Origin: Antarcticimicrobium luteum
GTDB taxonomy: Bacteria > Pseudomonadota > Alphaproteobacteria > Rhodobacterales > Rhodobacteraceae
Assembly: GCF_004358185.1 (NCBI RefSeq)
Contig: NZ_SMUV01000045.1
Coordinates: forward strand, 1-48,540
DNA length: 48,540 nucleotides
Direction of reading: 5' to 3'
Below are positions 1 through 8,577 of the stretch, piece after piece. The notes under the pieces are model-generated. The model saw nothing but the letters and a program-made list of their open reading frames with translations. It made no database searches and was not told where the DNA came from. A program made the position numbers and the translations under genes. Each line of letters starts with the position of its first letter. The first letter of the stretch is position 1.

Positions 1-180
1 CGCCAGCCGGGCCAGCGCCGCCGCCAGCGCGCCCGGCGCGGCCAGCGTCGCCGCGCCCAGCGCGCGGCCCGGCATATGCGCCTGCACCCGTGCGGCCAGC
101 GTTGCCAGCGCCGCCTCGGCAGGAGCGGGATCGGACGGCTGGCCATGGGCCACGATCAGGGCATCAAGGGGTTCGGACAT
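1..180 (-). CDS. CbiX/sirohydrochlorin chelatase-like protein, 5' part only
   Basis: Reading frame open from an ATG at 178-180 on the minus strand to the window edge, giving the first 60 residues. The N-terminus carries hydrophobic strand LDALIVAHG followed by QPSDPAPAE, which resembles the opening of CbiX/SirB-type chelatases, where the His of the xAHGS-like motif binds the tetrapyrrole metal. The rest is Ala-rich (AALATLAARVQAHMPG), as expected of the first helix. The family call rests on this short stretch alone, so function is tentative; in such families the role would be metal insertion in sirohaem or cobalamin synthesis. The 3' end lies outside the window. Confidence 0.5.
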   Translation of the reverse strand, partial: MSEPLDALIVAHGQPSDPAPAEAALATLAARVQAHMPGRALGAATLAAPGALAAALARLA

Positions 181-330
181 GGGCGGGCCTCCTGCCTGCC
201 TTTCTGGCGCAACCTTTCGCCGCAGCCAAGGGGCCAGGGATCGCGCCTGTGGGCACGCGCCTCCGGCGGGGCGTTCAAGCCGTCCCGGAAACGCACCGGG
301 GGAGCGTTTCAGGCACAGAACGGGCGCAGC

Positions 331-372
331 CCTGAGGCCGGAAAAAGAGGGTCCTGAGGCCAGAAAAAGACA
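331..372. repeat. 22-bp imperfect tandem duplication in intergenic DNA
   Basis: The string cctgaggccggaaaaagagg at 331-350 recurs as cctgaggccagaaaaagaca at 353-372, a 22-bp period with 17 of 20 positions equal. It lies in the 299-bp gap between the CbiX-like gene and the ligB-type gene. No coding potential is evident in the gap. Confidence 0.6.
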
Positions 373-479
373 GGGGGCGCGGTTCTTGTCCGGCGACCGC
401 GCCCCTTCTTCTCGGCCCAAATACTCCGGCGGAGTGGCGGCATCGCCGCGACGGGGGCGGAGCCCCTTGCGCCCTCAGA

Positions 480-1328
480 TCACTCCACGCACTCCAGCAG
501 CATGGTGCCCGCCCCGGTGTTCGAGATCGGGATGTGGTAGTTCGAATGCCGCCGCACCACCTTGTCCCCCAGCGCCCCGCGCATCATCATCCACATCAGG
601 AACTCGGTGCCCTGCGCGCCGGCCTTTTCGACCAGTTCCATGCGGCTGATCTTGGTCAGCGCCTCGGGGTCGTCGACGATCTTCTCCATGCAGTACTGGT
701 CGAACTCCTTGTTGATGAAGCCGGCCCGCTCGCCGTCGAGCTGATGGCTCAGCCCGCCGGTGCCCAGCACCACCACCTTGAGATCCTCGGGATAGCTCTG
801 GATCGCGCGGCGCAGCGCCTTGCCGAAGTCCAGCGCCCGTTTCAGCGTCGGGATCGGGTGCTGCACCGTATTGGCGCTGATCGGGATGGTGCGCGGCATG
901 TCGGGGTTGTTCGGCGCACCGGGCCAGAACAGCTGCATCGGCACGACGAAGCCGTGATCGACGGGAAGTTCCTGGCAGGAGGTGATGTCGAACTCCTGCT
1001 CGACCATGCTTTCGATGATGTGCCAGCTCACCTCCGGCGCGCCGGGAAAGGGGGGCAGCTGCGGAATGCCCCAGCCCTCGTCCTCGTTGCGGTACTCATG
1101 CGCGGCGCCGATGGCGAAGGTCGGCATCCTGTCGAGGAAAAAGCCCAGCCCGTGATCGTTGTAGATGTTGATCGCAAGGTCGGGCTTGTGTTCGTCCAGC
1201 CAGGCGCGGATCGGCGGATAGCCGTCGAAGAACGGCTTCCAATAGGGATCGTCGAACAGCCCGTTGTGGATCGCGTTGCCGACCGCGGGGATATGCGAGG
1301 TGGTCAGCCCGCCCAGAATCTTGGCCAT
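480..1328 (-). CDS. ligB: Class III extradiol ring-cleavage dioxygenase, catalytic (LigB-type) subunit, copy 1
   Basis: 282-residue LigB-family protein. It has the expected non-haem Fe(II) ligands of protocatechuate 4,5-dioxygenase: His12 in TTSHIPA, His59 in IYNDHG, and a Glu in the AQGTEFLMW segment, plus the catalytic His of GTGGLSHQL. The ATG at 1328 is chosen because it matches the LigB N-terminus (MAKILGG versus MARxTxG) and sits 2 nt after the ligA stop; an in-frame extension further upstream would overlap ligA. It should form a heteromer with the alpha subunit next to it and open the ring of protocatechuate or a related catechol (gallate, 3-O-methylgallate). It is clearly more divergent from the classical LigB than copy 2 at 4523-5374, so the substrate may differ. 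Part of the minus-strand ligI-ligA-ligB operon. Confidence 0.88.
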   Translation of the reverse strand: MAKILGGLTTSHIPAVGNAIHNGLFDDPYWKPFFDGYPPIRAWLDEHKPDLAINIYNDHGLGFFLDRMPTFAIGAAHEYRNEDEGWGIPQLPPFPGAPEVSWHIIESMVEQEFDITSCQELPVDHGFVVPMQLFWPGAPNNPDMPRTIPISANTVQHPIPTLKRALDFGKALRRAIQSYPEDLKVVVLGTGGLSHQLDGERAGFINKEFDQYCMEKIVDDPEALTKISRMELVEKAGAQGTEFLMWMMMRGALGDKVVRRHSNYHIPISNTGAGTMLLECVE

Positions 1329-1330
1329 GG

Positions 1331-1690
1331 TCAGTCTCCCGCTTTCCTGAGTTTTTCCTTGAACTCTTCCTTGGTCATACCGGTCTGCTGGGCGCCGATG
1401 TCCTGCACGTCCAGCCGGTAGATGCCGGCGAATTTGGCCAGGTAATAGATGTTGCCGCCGGCGGCGATCATCGCCAGCACGTCCTTGTCGCGGCAGGCCT
1501 GTTTCTGTTCGTCGTTGAGGCCGAATTTTTCCATATAGGCCTCGGGGTCGGCGAGGTATTGCGCCCGCGCCGCGGCGCCGTTGAAGGAATAGCACATCTT
1601 GTTCAGCGCATAGCCCTTCATCGCCATCTTGCCATCAAAAATCGTGGTGCCCGGGATCGGGCTGTGATGGTCGAACTCGGTAATATCCAT
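1331..1690 (-). CDS. ligA: Protocatechuate 4,5-dioxygenase alpha (LigA-type) subunit, copy 1
   Basis: 119-residue small subunit of a class III extradiol dioxygenase. Family signatures are IPGTTIFDG near residue 12, the GYALNKMCYSF helix and AAGGNIYYLAKF near residue 77, which match the LigA fold that caps the LigB active site. A GGAGGA ribosome site precedes the ATG. It lies 14 nt downstream of ligI and 2 nt upstream of ligB, so the three are one transcript. It is shorter and more divergent than the second LigA (4122-4523): it lacks the C-terminal GGR-P-rich tail and has a TGMTKEEFKEKLRKAGD ending. That fits a paralogue with a different ring substrate, but the sequence alone cannot say which. 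Confidence 0.86.
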   Translation of the reverse strand: MDITEFDHHSPIPGTTIFDGKMAMKGYALNKMCYSFNGAAARAQYLADPEAYMEKFGLNDEQKQACRDKDVLAMIAAGGNIYYLAKFAGIYRLDVQDIGAQQTGMTKEEFKEKLRKAGD

Positions 1691-1704
1691 CGTCTGTCCT
1701 CCGC

Positions 1705-2583
1705 TCAGGCCTGATCCGGCCAGTAAAGCCGCATCGGGTTGTCGATCAGCAGTGCCTGTTGCAGCGCGGATGTTGGGGCGATCTGCGGGATCACATCCAC
1801 CAGCTGCCCGTCGTCGGGCACATGCGATTTCATGTTCGGATGCGGCCAGTCGGTGCCCCAGAGCACGCGGGTCGGAAACGTCTCGACCAGGTGCCGGGCA
1901 AAGGGGACCACGTCCGTGTAGGGCGGGCCGGCGACGGTCAGCCGCTCCGGGCAGCTCACCTTGGTCCAGATGTTGTCATTGCGGGCCAGCAGATCGACGA
2001 AGCGCTGGAAATCCGGGTGGTCGGTGCCCTTGGTCACGTCCGGCCGCCCCATGTGATCGACCACGATCACGGTTGGCAGGCTTTCCAGGAAGGGGATCAG
2101 AGCCTCCAGATCCGGCGCCTCGAAATAGACAACGATATGCCAGCCCAGCTTGGCGATGCGCTCGGCGATGCCGGTGAACACCTCCTTGGGGGTGGCGTCG
2201 ACGAGCCGCTTGACGAAGTTGAAGCGCACTGCGCGCACCCCGGCGGCATCCATCGCGCGCAATTCCTCGTCGCTCACATCGGGCGAGACCACGGCGACGC
2301 CGCGGGCCAGATCACCGGCCGCCTGCAGCGCGTCGACCAGCGCCGCGTTGTCGGTGCCATGGCACGACGCCTGCACGATCACGTTGCGGGAAAAGCCCAG
2401 ATAATCGCGCAGCGCGAACAGCTTGCCCTTGGGCGCGTCGCAGGGGGTGTATTTGCGTTTCGGCGAATAGGGAAATGTATCGGCGGGGCCGAAGACGTGG
2501 CAATGGGCATCCACCGCACCGGCGGGAACCTTGAAATCGGGCACCTTCGGGCTGGGGTGGAAGGGCAGGTAATCGGGATCCAT
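1705..2583 (-). CDS. ligI: 2-pyrone-4,6-dicarboxylate hydrolase
   Basis: 292-residue amidohydrolase-2 family protein, the normal length for LigI. Diagnostic segments are AHCHVFGP near residue 26, VQASCHGTDN, VVDHMGRPD near residue 180 and VLWGTDWPHPN near residue 245, the last carrying the catalytic Asp. LigI hydrolyses the lactone 2-pyrone-4,6-dicarboxylate, made by LigC, to 4-oxalomesaconate in the cytoplasm; the family works without a bound metal. AAGGAGA lies just upstream of the ATG. It is the first gene of the minus-strand operon and is divergent from the LysR gene, with a 153-bp shared promoter region. Finding ligI and ligC on opposite sides of one regulator argues that both operons serve one pathway. 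Confidence 0.92.
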   Translation of the reverse strand: MDPDYLPFHPSPKVPDFKVPAGAVDAHCHVFGPADTFPYSPKRKYTPCDAPKGKLFALRDYLGFSRNVIVQASCHGTDNAALVDALQAAGDLARGVAVVSPDVSDEELRAMDAAGVRAVRFNFVKRLVDATPKEVFTGIAERIAKLGWHIVVYFEAPDLEALIPFLESLPTVIVVDHMGRPDVTKGTDHPDFQRFVDLLARNDNIWTKVSCPERLTVAGPPYTDVVPFARHLVETFPTRVLWGTDWPHPNMKSHVPDDGQLVDVIPQIAPTSALQQALLIDNPMRLYWPDQA

Positions 2584-2679
2584 TCGGGCGGTCTCCTTGG
2601 TCTTTCTCTCCCGGGGACAGGGGCGTCCGGGCTTGGCGCGACATTAGGTCCGCGCGGCGCGACAGCGCCAGTTGGAAGC

Positions 2680-2709
2680 TTGGACCGGTTGATTGGATTA
2701 TGTTATAGA
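2680..2709 (+). promoter_or_regulatory. Candidate promoter of the LysR-type regulator gene
   Basis: TTGGAC at 2680-2685 and TATAGA at 2704-2709 are separated by 18 bp and lie 27 nt before the GTG start of the regulator. The -10 is embedded in the 11-bp CATCTATAACA element (read on the other strand), so regulator and ligI promoters would overlap back to back. This is a pattern match only. Confidence 0.4.
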
Positions 2710-2711
2710 TG
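2693..2711 (-). promoter_or_regulatory. Shared lig-operon element, copy 1 (upstream of ligI)
   Basis: On the minus strand this reads CATCTATAACATAATCCAA, ending about 110 nt before the ligI start. It matches the copy at 3953-3971 at 16 of 19 positions, with the first 11 identical and in the same orientation relative to the downstream lig operon. TATAAC within it could be a -10 box with no good -35, as expected of an activator-dependent promoter; alternatively it is part of the LysR binding site. Confidence 0.55.
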
Positions 2712-2736
2712 TCGTGAGTTCCTGGCGGAGGCCCCT

Positions 2737-3948
2737 GTGGATTTCGTGTTTCCCAACGTGCGGCACCTGCTTGCGGTGCGCGAGGTCGCGGCGCAGCACC
2801 GCATCAACCTCGCCGCCGAGGCGGTGCACCTGTCGCAGCTGGCGGTGACCCAGGCGGTGGCCAAGCTGGAGACGGCCCTGTCGGCGCGCCTGTTCGACCG
2901 CCGGCCCGAGGGGATGTTTCCGACCGAGGTGGGCGAGATTTTCCTGCGCCGGGTGGACCGGGCGCTGGACCTGCTGAAAGAGGGCGAGCGGCAGGCACGC
3001 AAGAAGGCGCCGCGCCCCGGCCCCGCCGGGCGGCGCGATTTTCACCGGCTGACCACGGCGGTGCAGTTGCGGGCGCTGACGGCGGTGGCCCAGACCGGAA
3101 ATTTCAGCCATGCCGCGCAACAGCTTGGCGTCTCGCAGCCCGCCGTGCACCGCGCCGCGCGGGATCTGGAGCGGCTCTCGGGGTTGGTGTTCTTCGAGCC
3201 GGTGCGGCGCGGCGTCATGCTGACCCCGGCGGCCGAGTCCTTTGCCCATAACGTGCGGCTGGCCAAGGCCGAGATCCGGCAGGGCTATTACGAGGTGGGC
3301 GAGTATCTGGGCCGCGATTCCACCCGCATCGCGGTCGGCGCCATGCCGCTGTCGCGCACCGCGATCCTGCCCGGCGCCATCGACCAGCTGCTGAGAGAGA
3401 GCGAGGGGCGATTGCAGCTGCAATGCGTCGACGGCCCCTATGGCGTGCTGCTGCGCGATCTGCGCTTTGGCGAGCTGGACGTGCTGATCGGCGCGCTGCG
3501 CGATCCGCCGCCCGCCGACGACGTGGTGCAGGAGCCGCTGTTCGAGGACACGCTCTCGGTGGTCGCCGCGCGCGGCCACCCGCTGGTGGACAAGCCGGGG
3601 CTGACGCTGGAGGACACGCTGGCCTATCCCTGGATCGCGCCGCCGCTGCCGACGCCCACCGGCACCTATCTTTATGAAAGCCTGAAGATCCCTCAGCGCC
3701 CCGACACGCCGGTGCGGGTGGTGGCCAACTCGCTGGTGCTGGTGCGCGGGCTGATGATGCGGGGCGATTACATCACCATCATGTCGGACAAGCAGATCGA
3801 GGTCGAAGAGAAATACGGCATCATGGCGCCGCTGCCCATCGACCTCTCGGGCAGCGCCCGGCCGATCGGCCTGACATACCGCGCCAACTGGCGTCCGACG
3901 CCGACCCAGGCGCGGTTCCTCGATCTGCTGCGAAAACAGGTGGCCTGA
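2737..3948 (+). CDS. LysR-type transcriptional regulator with two N-terminal HTH domains
   Basis: 403 residues from a GTG start with GGCGGAGG in front; the frame is open further upstream, but that stretch is antisense to ligI. A typical LysR protein is about 300 residues with one winged HTH. Here two consecutive LysR-like HTH segments are visible: residues 8-70 (LLAVREVAAQ ... RLFDRRPEGMFPTEVGE) and residues 108-170 (LRALTAVAQTGNFSHAAQQL ... GVMLTPAAESFA), joined by a basic Pro/Arg-rich linker (about 85-102). The second is the more canonical. A LysR substrate-binding domain follows from about 194 to the end. It sits between the two lig operons, so it most likely controls both in response to a pathway compound; that is inference from position. 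Confidence 0.88.
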   Translation: MDFVFPNVRHLLAVREVAAQHRINLAAEAVHLSQLAVTQAVAKLETALSARLFDRRPEGMFPTEVGEIFLRRVDRALDLLKEGERQARKKAPRPGPAGRRDFHRLTTAVQLRALTAVAQTGNFSHAAQQLGVSQPAVHRAARDLERLSGLVFFEPVRRGVMLTPAAESFAHNVRLAKAEIRQGYYEVGEYLGRDSTRIAVGAMPLSRTAILPGAIDQLLRESEGRLQLQCVDGPYGVLLRDLRFGELDVLIGALRDPPPADDVVQEPLFEDTLSVVAARGHPLVDKPGLTLEDTLAYPWIAPPLPTPTGTYLYESLKIPQRPDTPVRVVANSLVLVRGLMMRGDYITIMSDKQIEVEEKYGIMAPLPIDLSGSARPIGLTYRANWRPTPTQARFLDLLRKQVA

Positions 3949-3952
3949 CCTG

Positions 3953-3971
3953 CATCTATAACAGAAACGAA
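3953..3971 (+). promoter_or_regulatory. Shared lig-operon element, copy 2 (upstream of second ligA)
   Basis: CATCTATAACAGAAACGAA, starting 5 nt after the LysR stop codon and about 150 nt before the second ligA. It repeats the copy at 2693-2711 (other strand) with three mismatches, so it forms an inverted pair flanking the regulator gene. No matching -35 is seen upstream of the TATAAC. Confidence 0.55.
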
Positions 3972-4121
3972 AGGGAACCCGGGGCAATCAATTTCTGTCT
4001 CGCGGCCACGGCTGCTAGGGGAGGGCGACAGGCTGCGGCAGGGCAGGGGACTCTCCGAACCCGTCGTGCCAGAATGAACCGCGAGGCGGGCGCGCCGCCC
4101 GCGTGCCGGAGGGAGACGCAG

Positions 4122-5374
<1,253 letters not shown>

Positions 5375-5409
5375 ACCACGAGTGAATCACGGCGAACGGA
5401 GGGATTGAG

Positions 5410-6354
5410 ATGAGAATTTGCGTGGCCGGCGCCTATGGCGCCTTTGGCATCAAACATCTGGACGCACTGGCCAATATCGACGAGGTCGAGGTGACCTCGG
5501 TGATGGGGCCGACCAAGGCCAAGATCGAGGCTTTTGCCGCCGAGCGCGGCATCGGCCATGCCGCCGACAATCTGGCCGACTGCCTGGCGCGCGAGGATGT
5601 CGATGCGGTGATCCTGGCCACCCCGACCCAGGTGCATGCCGAACAGGCGATCCAGTGCATGGAAGCCGGCAAACACGTGCTGGTCGAGATCCCGATGGCC
5701 GACAGCCTGGCCGACAGCCAGGCGGTGGTGGACAAGCAGAAGGAAACCGGGCTGGTCGCCATGGCCGGGCAGGTGCGCCGCTTCAACCCCAGCCACCAGT
5801 GGATTCACAACAAGGTCGTCGCGGGCGAGCTGAAGGTCCAGCAGATGGACGTTCAGACCTATTTCTTCCGCCGCTCCAACACCAACGCCAAGGGCGAGCC
5901 GCGCAGCTGGACCGATCACCTGCTGTGGCATCACGCCTGCCACACCGTCGATCTGTTCCAGTACCAGACCGGCGAGACCTGTTCCGAGGCGTTCGGTCTG
6001 CAGGGGCCGCTGCACCCCGATCTGAACATCGCCATGGACATGTCGATCGGGCTGAAGACCCCCTCGGGCGCGATCTGCACCCTGTCGCTCAGCTTCAACA
6101 ACGACGGGCCCTTTGGCACCTTCTTCCGCTATATCTGCGACAACGGCACCTATCTGGCGCGCTACGACGACCTCTATGACGGCAACGAGACCCCGATCGA
6201 CCTGAGCGGGGTGGCGGTGTCGAACAACGGCATCGAGCTGATCGACCGCGAGTTTGTCGCCGCCATCCGCGAGGGGCGCGAGCCCAACGCCTCGGTCGCC
6301 CAGACCCTGCCCGCGATGGCGACGCTGGACCGGATCGAGCGCGGCCTGAAGTAA
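5410..6354 (+). CDS. ligC: 4-carboxy-2-hydroxymuconate-6-semialdehyde dehydrogenase
   Basis: 314-residue Gfo/Idh/MocA oxidoreductase. A Rossmann start (MRICVAGAYGAFGIKHLDAL) is followed by ATPTQVHAEQAI, GKHVLVEIPMAD and RRFNPSHQWIHNKVV. The block YFFRRSNTNAKGEPRSWTDH with LLWHHACHTVDLF is very close to that of LigC from sphingomonads, as I recall it. LigC oxidises the cyclic hemiacetal form of the ring-cleavage product to 2-pyrone-4,6-dicarboxylate with NAD(P)+. GGAGG lies upstream of the ATG. It ends the second lig operon; a terminator-like hairpin follows at 6405. Confidence 0.92.
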   Translation: MRICVAGAYGAFGIKHLDALANIDEVEVTSVMGPTKAKIEAFAAERGIGHAADNLADCLAREDVDAVILATPTQVHAEQAIQCMEAGKHVLVEIPMADSLADSQAVVDKQKETGLVAMAGQVRRFNPSHQWIHNKVVAGELKVQQMDVQTYFFRRSNTNAKGEPRSWTDHLLWHHACHTVDLFQYQTGETCSEAFGLQGPLHPDLNIAMDMSIGLKTPSGAICTLSLSFNNDGPFGTFFRYICDNGTYLARYDDLYDGNETPIDLSGVAVSNNGIELIDREFVAAIREGREPNASVAQTLPAMATLDRIERGLK

Positions 6355-6404
6355 CCGAAACCGATTCTTATCTGGTGCCGCGCCCTGCGGCGTGGAATGA
6401 TACG

Positions 6405-6434
6405 GGGCGGCTGCCATCCGGCGGCCGCCCTTTT
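6405..6434 (+). terminator. Rho-independent terminator after ligC
   Basis: GGGCGGCTGCC, loop ATCC, GGCGGCCGCCC, then TTTT: an 11-bp stem with one wobble pair. It lies 50 nt past ligC and 27 nt before the next start codon, so it should separate the lig operon from the TPP-enzyme gene, at least partly. Confidence 0.75.
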
Positions 6435-6460
6435 CATGCCCATAGATCCGGAGAGACCCG

Positions 6461-8005
6461 ATGAACGGTGCCGAAAGCCTGGTGCGCAGCCTGCTGGCCA
6501 GCGATGTGGAGGTTTGTTTCACCAATCCCGGCACGTCCGAGATGCATTTCGTCGCCGCCCTCGATCACGTGCCCGGCATGCGCTCGGTTCTGGCGCTGTT
6601 CGAGGGGGTGGCGACCGGCGCCGCCGACGGCTACTGGCGGATGGCGCGCAAGCCCGCCTCGACGCTGCTGCACCTCGGTCCCGGCCTCGCCAACGGGCTG
6701 GCCAATCTGCACAACGCGAAAAAGGCCGGCTCCGGCGTGGTCAATATCGTCGGCGAGCATGCCTCGAGCCATATCGCGCTGGACGCGCCGCTGACCTCGG
6801 ATATCGAGGGGATCGCCCGCCCGGTGTCGCACTGGGTGCGCAGTTCCTCTTCGGCTGCCGATGTGGGGTTCGACGCCGCCCGCGCAGTGCGCGCGGCCTG
6901 CACCGCGCCGGGCCAGGTGGCCAGCCTGATCCTGCCCGGCGATACCGCCTGGACGATGGGCGGGGTGGTGGCTGACCGGCTGACCCCGCCGGCGCCGCCC
7001 CGGCCCGGCGATGCGCTGGTCGAGCAGGCGGCGCAGGCGCTGGCCGGACCCGACAGCCTGCTGTTGCTGGGCGGCGGCGCGATGGATGCGCAGGGGCTGG
7101 AGATGGCCGGCCGGATCGCCGCGAAAACCGGGTGCGCCCTGATGGCCGAATGGGCCAGCGCCCGGGCCGAGCGCGGCGCGGGGCGGGTGGCCCTGCCCAA
7201 GGTGCCTTATCCCATCGACCTGGCGCTGGAGGCGCTGGCGCCCTACCGGCGGATCGTTTTGCTCGGCGCGCGCGCGCCCATCGGCTTTTTCGCCTATCCG
7301 GGCAAACCTGCCCGGCTGACCCGCCCCGATGCCGAGATCCTTGAACTGGCAACCGCGGGCGCCGATCTGCCCGCCACGCTCGACGCGCTGGTGCAGGCGA
7401 CCGGTGCAGGGGGCACAGCCGCGCCGCTCGCCAAGGCATCGCTGCCCGATCTGCCGCCCCTCGGCCCGCTCACGCCCGACAGCATCGCGCCGCTGATCGC
7501 CCGCGCGATCCCGGAAGGTGCCGTGGTGGTGGACGAATCGGTCACCACCGGGCGCGCCTTCGGCCCGGCCACCACGGGCGCCGCGCCCCATAGTTGGCTG
7601 AACAACTGCGGCGGCTCCATCGGCTACGGCCTGCCGGTCTCCATCGGCGCCGCCATCGCCCGCCCGGACCGCAAGGTTCTGGCGCTGATCAGCGACGGCA
7701 GCGGCATGTATACCGTTCAGGCGCTCTGGACGCTGGCGCGCGAGGGGCTGGATGTGACCATCGTGATCTTCGCCAACCGGTCCTACAACATCCTGCGCGG
7801 CGAGCTGACCAATGTCGGTGTGCAGAACCCGGGCCCCCGCGCCATCGACATGCTGTCGCTGGACCGGCCGACGCTGGGCTGGGTCGACATGGCCCGCGGC
7901 ATGGGGGTGGAGGCCAGCCGGGTCGAGGACACCGCCGCCTTTGCGCTCGCGCTGGAGGCGGGACTTGCCGCGCAAGGCCCGGTGCTGATCGAAGCGGTGA
8001 TGTAA
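6461..8005 (+). CDS. Thiamine-diphosphate-dependent enzyme, acetolactate synthase large-subunit-like
   Basis: 514-residue protein with the three domains of the IlvB/benzoylformate-decarboxylase superfamily. The N-terminal PYR domain has the cofactor-activating Glu48 in LFEGVATGAADGY; the central domain runs about 190-330; the C-terminal PP domain has the TPP/Mg motif SDGSGMYTVQALW ending about 30 residues later in NRSYNIL. The usual GDG is SDG here. No FAD-binding or regulatory subunit gene is nearby, so biosynthetic acetolactate synthase is unlikely; a 2-oxo-acid decarboxylase or carboligase is more plausible. GGAGAGA precedes the ATG. It follows the lig operon in the same direction but behind a terminator, so a link to aromatic catabolism is only suggested. 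Confidence 0.82.
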   Translation: MNGAESLVRSLLASDVEVCFTNPGTSEMHFVAALDHVPGMRSVLALFEGVATGAADGYWRMARKPASTLLHLGPGLANGLANLHNAKKAGSGVVNIVGEHASSHIALDAPLTSDIEGIARPVSHWVRSSSSAADVGFDAARAVRAACTAPGQVASLILPGDTAWTMGGVVADRLTPPAPPRPGDALVEQAAQALAGPDSLLLLGGGAMDAQGLEMAGRIAAKTGCALMAEWASARAERGAGRVALPKVPYPIDLALEALAPYRRIVLLGARAPIGFFAYPGKPARLTRPDAEILELATAGADLPATLDALVQATGAGGTAAPLAKASLPDLPPLGPLTPDSIAPLIARAIPEGAVVVDESVTTGRAFGPATTGAAPHSWLNNCGGSIGYGLPVSIGAAIARPDRKVLALISDGSGMYTVQALWTLAREGLDVTIVIFANRSYNILRGELTNVGVQNPGPRAIDMLSLDRPTLGWVDMARGMGVEASRVEDTAAFALALEAGLAAQGPVLIEAVM

Positions 8006-8050
8006 CGCGCGCGCCTTTGCCCGGACCGGGGCGCGACGCGCCGCCGGGCA

Positions 8051-8076
8051 GCGCCCGCCGCTGGCGTGGCGGGCGC
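8051..8076 (+). terminator. Perfect GC hairpin after the TPP-enzyme gene
   Basis: GCGCCCGCC, 8-nt loop, GGCGGGCGC, 46 nt past the stop codon. There is no T tract, so it may act as a 3'-end stabiliser or a Rho-assisted stop rather than a classical terminator. The remainder of the 367-bp gap (8006-8372) shows no gene; its right end holds the promoter listed next. Confidence 0.4.
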
Positions 8077-8282
8077 TCCTGCAACCGGGGCGCACAGAAC
8101 CGACGTCCGATGATCTGGCGGCCTAAAAGCGACGCTTCTACAGGCCAACAGCGCCCACCTGCGGTCGGGCGCTGCCTTCTGTTGCGCTGTTGGGGAGTGT
8201 GGAAAGACGCGGTTGTCTTATCATTGCTTCGCCCGCACCCGGGTTTCCGAAAAGGACATCCCGCCTTGGAAAAACGCACCCG

Positions 8283-8315
8283 TTGACAAACCTGACTTAA
8301 TCACTCAGTTATAGC
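8283..8315 (+). promoter_or_regulatory. Promoter with an iron-box-like palindrome for the imelysin operon
   Basis: A perfect -35 (TTGACA, 8283-8288) and a -10-like TTATAGC (8309-8315) bracket CTGA-N9-TCAG at 8292-8308. TGA-N9-TCA is the described form of the iron-responsive (RirA/iron-Rhodo) box of alphaproteobacteria, and imelysins are iron-regulated in several bacteria. A repressor bound here would block RNA polymerase. The -35/-10 spacing is about 20 bp, longer than ideal. Confidence 0.55.
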
Positions 8316-8372
8316 GCGCACAGCCAACCCGCCCCCGGCGGGCCAGCCCGCAAGACAACTCAGGGGGCAGGG

Positions 8373-8576
8373 ATGCCGTGTAAATCAGAACGTTCCGTCT
8401 GGTCGTCGCCGCTGCCGGCGCTCTGCTGCGCAGAGCGCTGCGCGCTGATCGAAACCTGCGGCGAGACGGCGTGTTTTCAGCTCGACTGGCTGGACGATCT
8501 GCACCGCAGCGCGCTGCCGCGACACGTGGCACCGACACAGGCCCGGCCCCGGAAAACCGACCGAGAGGACATGTGA
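8373..8576 (+). CDS. Small Cys-rich protein or leader peptide, 67 aa
   Basis: A complete reading frame from ATG (behind CAGGGGGCAGGG) to a TGA that ends one base before the imelysin ATG. It encodes six cysteines in the first 34 residues (C3, C18, C19, C23, C29, C34: CC-x3-C-x5-C-x4-C), then an acidic patch DWLDDL and a basic tail. There is no signal peptide. I do not recognise the family. Its position, directly downstream of an iron-box-like promoter and coupled to the imelysin start, suggests either a translated leader or a small metal-binding protein. In DNA this GC-rich, a 67-codon frame can also occur by chance. Confidence 0.4.
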   Translation: MPCKSERSVWSSPLPALCCAERCALIETCGETACFQLDWLDDLHRSALPRHVAPTQARPRKTDREDM

Positions 8577-8577
8577 C

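Noticed and set aside
1759-2736. Upstream extension of the LysR reading frame
   Set aside because: It is antisense to ligI; the GTG at 2737 has a ribosome site and begins the HTH.
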